NCBI GenBank assembly: GCA_023249895.1
Contig: JAHFBS010000027.1
Location: 1,151 to 8,528 of the forward strand
DNA: 7,378 nucleotides
Reading direction: 5' to 3'
From: a bacterium
Lineage (GTDB): Bacteria; Babelota; Babeliae; Babelales; RVW-14
Positions 6,178-7,378 of this stretch are shown here, in pieces. Both the position numbers and the translations under genes were made by a program. Each line of letters starts with the position of its first letter. The first letter of the stretch is position 1. The notes under the pieces are model-generated. The model was not told the origin of the DNA and did no database searches. It saw nothing but the letters and a program-made list of their open reading frames with translations.

Positions 6178-7378
6178 GGCTTGTGTTGCCCGGTCAAAGG
6201 CTGGCAAAAATCCTGGAAGATAACGAGCTACCATGTAGCGGAAGCTGCGTGAATATTTATGAACATGCGCGGACCGCTGTGCGATAAATTCAAGGGTATC
6301 AAACAGTTGCTGTTTGATTGGTGCATAGATCTTGTTTTCTTCGTTAAAGTCACGGAGCATTTCTTGAAATTCTGTTCCACTGATTGCAAATCCAAATTCT
6401 TGCATTGTTGCAACGATAGAATCTTTAGGCGAAGCAGTATTTTCAAGGAAGCTGATTTTTCGTTGAATATCAGCACAATAAATCTCATATTGCTGCTGGA
6501 TCAATTCATAACGCATAAGCGCAAGCTTTCGTTGCTCTTCTGGAAGTGCCTCAATCAAAGCACGCACTTCAGCGAGTTTATTTTTAAGCATGACAAGTTC
6601 CTGTTTATAAACATTTGCTCGCTGAGCATCAATTTTCTCTGAAGATGGTTTAAGAGCACCTTTGTGCATTTCAAGTTCGGCAATCTTTTCGGTAAGTGCA
6701 GCGGGAACAACCTCACCACTTTCCTGGAACTCTCCGGCCATTGCGTGCAAGCGTGCAAGTTCAGCGGTAATCTCAGGATTTATGCCACCGGCAGCTTGTA
6801 TGTCAGTGATGATGCGGGTACGTAACGTTTCAAGCTGAGCTAGTTCTTGTTGACGTGCTGTATATTCCTGTTGGGCTTGTTCATAGCGTTGACGAATAAT
6901 AGTTTCGTCTTGTTCTGGCTTAAGATTATGTAATGCATCGTGGTAAATATCGCATTGGCTTTTAGTTTGTACCGATGCGGTTAAAAGCTCTTGCTTGCGT
7001 GCATTGTGAGCCTGCAGTTCTGCTTCAAGCTTTTTAATTACCTGCTGATTGGCAGTACCATTAATTTCTTGTTCAATCTGGTTGAGTCCCTGCTCAATGC
7101 GTGCAAGCGATTCTTTACCAATCTTGCTTTGTAAAAATGCTTGAAGCTTGAGTTGGCGTTTAGTATCAGCTGCGCATTGTTCATGGTGTTTGCGTGCCGC
7201 TTCAGGATTGTTCTTAAGGTAGTCGGTGTGGAGGGTGGCATACTCGGCAATGGTACGTGCCATGGTAAGCGTAATAATGTGCATTGAATCACTGATATCA
7301 AGTTGATCAGTAACAAGTGCTACCCAGTGATGATTTTGTGCTGATACTTTGATGAATTGAGGGAACGTAGTAAGTTTC
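6175..7378 (-). CDS. Long coiled-coil protein of unknown function, C-terminal part (5' end beyond window)
   Basis: The frame is open to the right edge with no stop, and 400 residues are visible. An internal ATG at 7284 has no special claim as the start, because the 31 residues before it look like real protein. These carry NHHWVALVTDQLDISDSM (visible 15-32), a beta-strand-like stretch with a His-Trp pair. From about visible 64 to 311 the protein is long charged helix, rich in Gln, Glu, Lys and Ala with heptad-like Leu spacing, predicting coiled coil broken near 195-225 (AGGINP and then EVVPAAL). A more globular C-terminus follows (318-400), ending in an aromatic and basic stretch FRYMVARYLPGFLPAF. 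No Walker, SMC or other motif is visible, so the coiled coil cannot be assigned to a family. The exported-protein gene follows after 9 bp, suggesting a joint role. Confidence 0.75.
   Translation of the reverse strand, partial: KLTTFPQFIKVSAQNHHWVALVTDQLDISDSMHIITLTMARTIAEYATLHTDYLKNNPEAARKHHEQCAADTKRQLKLQAFLQSKIGKESLARIEQGLNQIEQEINGTANQQVIKKLEAELQAHNARKQELLTASVQTKSQCDIYHDALHNLKPEQDETIIRQRYEQAQQEYTARQQELAQLETLRTRIITDIQAAGGINPEITAELARLHAMAGEFQESGEVVPAALTEKIAELEMHKGALKPSSEKIDAQRANVYKQELVMLKNKLAEVRALIEALPEEQRKLALMRYELIQQQYEIYCADIQRKISFLENTASPKDSIVATMQEFGFAISGTEFQEMLRDFNEENKIYAPIKQQLFDTLEFIAQRSAHVHKYSRSFRYMVARYLPGFLPAFDRATQA

Noticed and set aside
6259..6642. 127-codon forward ORF
   Set aside because: It is the antisense shadow of the coiled-coil gene; its composition (Phe/Leu/Ser/Cys rich) is typical of a reversed Glu/Lys/Gln-rich frame, and it has no ribosome-binding site.

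Overview
The window is one slice of a compact bacterial chromosome. It holds seven protein genes (two cut by the window edges), one tRNA gene and very short intergenic gaps. No transposon, phage or CRISPR structure is visible. MraY (peptidoglycan synthesis), GalU (UDP-glucose, feeding envelope glycans) and a protein with a Sec-type signal peptide suggest a walled, probably Gram-negative-type cell. MraY and RluD read close to the proteobacterial versions, but the gene order is not that of any model organism I recognise. The moderately AT-rich DNA, scattered housekeeping genes and unrecognised coiled-coil and secreted proteins would fit a deep-branching host-associated lineage such as Dependentiae (TM6). 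That placement is an inference and was not tested.

Left part (1-1847): the N-terminal half of a MgtE magnesium transporter is read leftwards and runs off the left edge. It is divergent from an rluD-family pseudouridine synthase gene read rightwards. The roughly 180 bp between them contains a perfect 9-bp inverted repeat overlapping the likely promoters. After rluD comes an initiator tRNA-Met gene with its own strong sigma70-type promoter.

Right part (1878-7378): everything lies on the minus strand. In transcription order the genes are a long coiled-coil protein (its 5' end beyond the right edge), a 343-aa exported protein of unknown function only 9 bp downstream, then mraY, pheS and galU. 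galU converges on the tRNA gene. mraY has a clear extended -10 promoter in the 31-bp gap before it and in the start of its own open frame, so mraY-pheS-galU probably form one transcription unit. No terminator separates it from the two upstream genes.

Functionally, mraY and galU serve the cell envelope, while rluD, pheS and tRNA-fMet serve translation. The two-gene unit at the right is the only part without an established role. It is the best candidate for something undescribed, but the visible half does not show a recognisable system.
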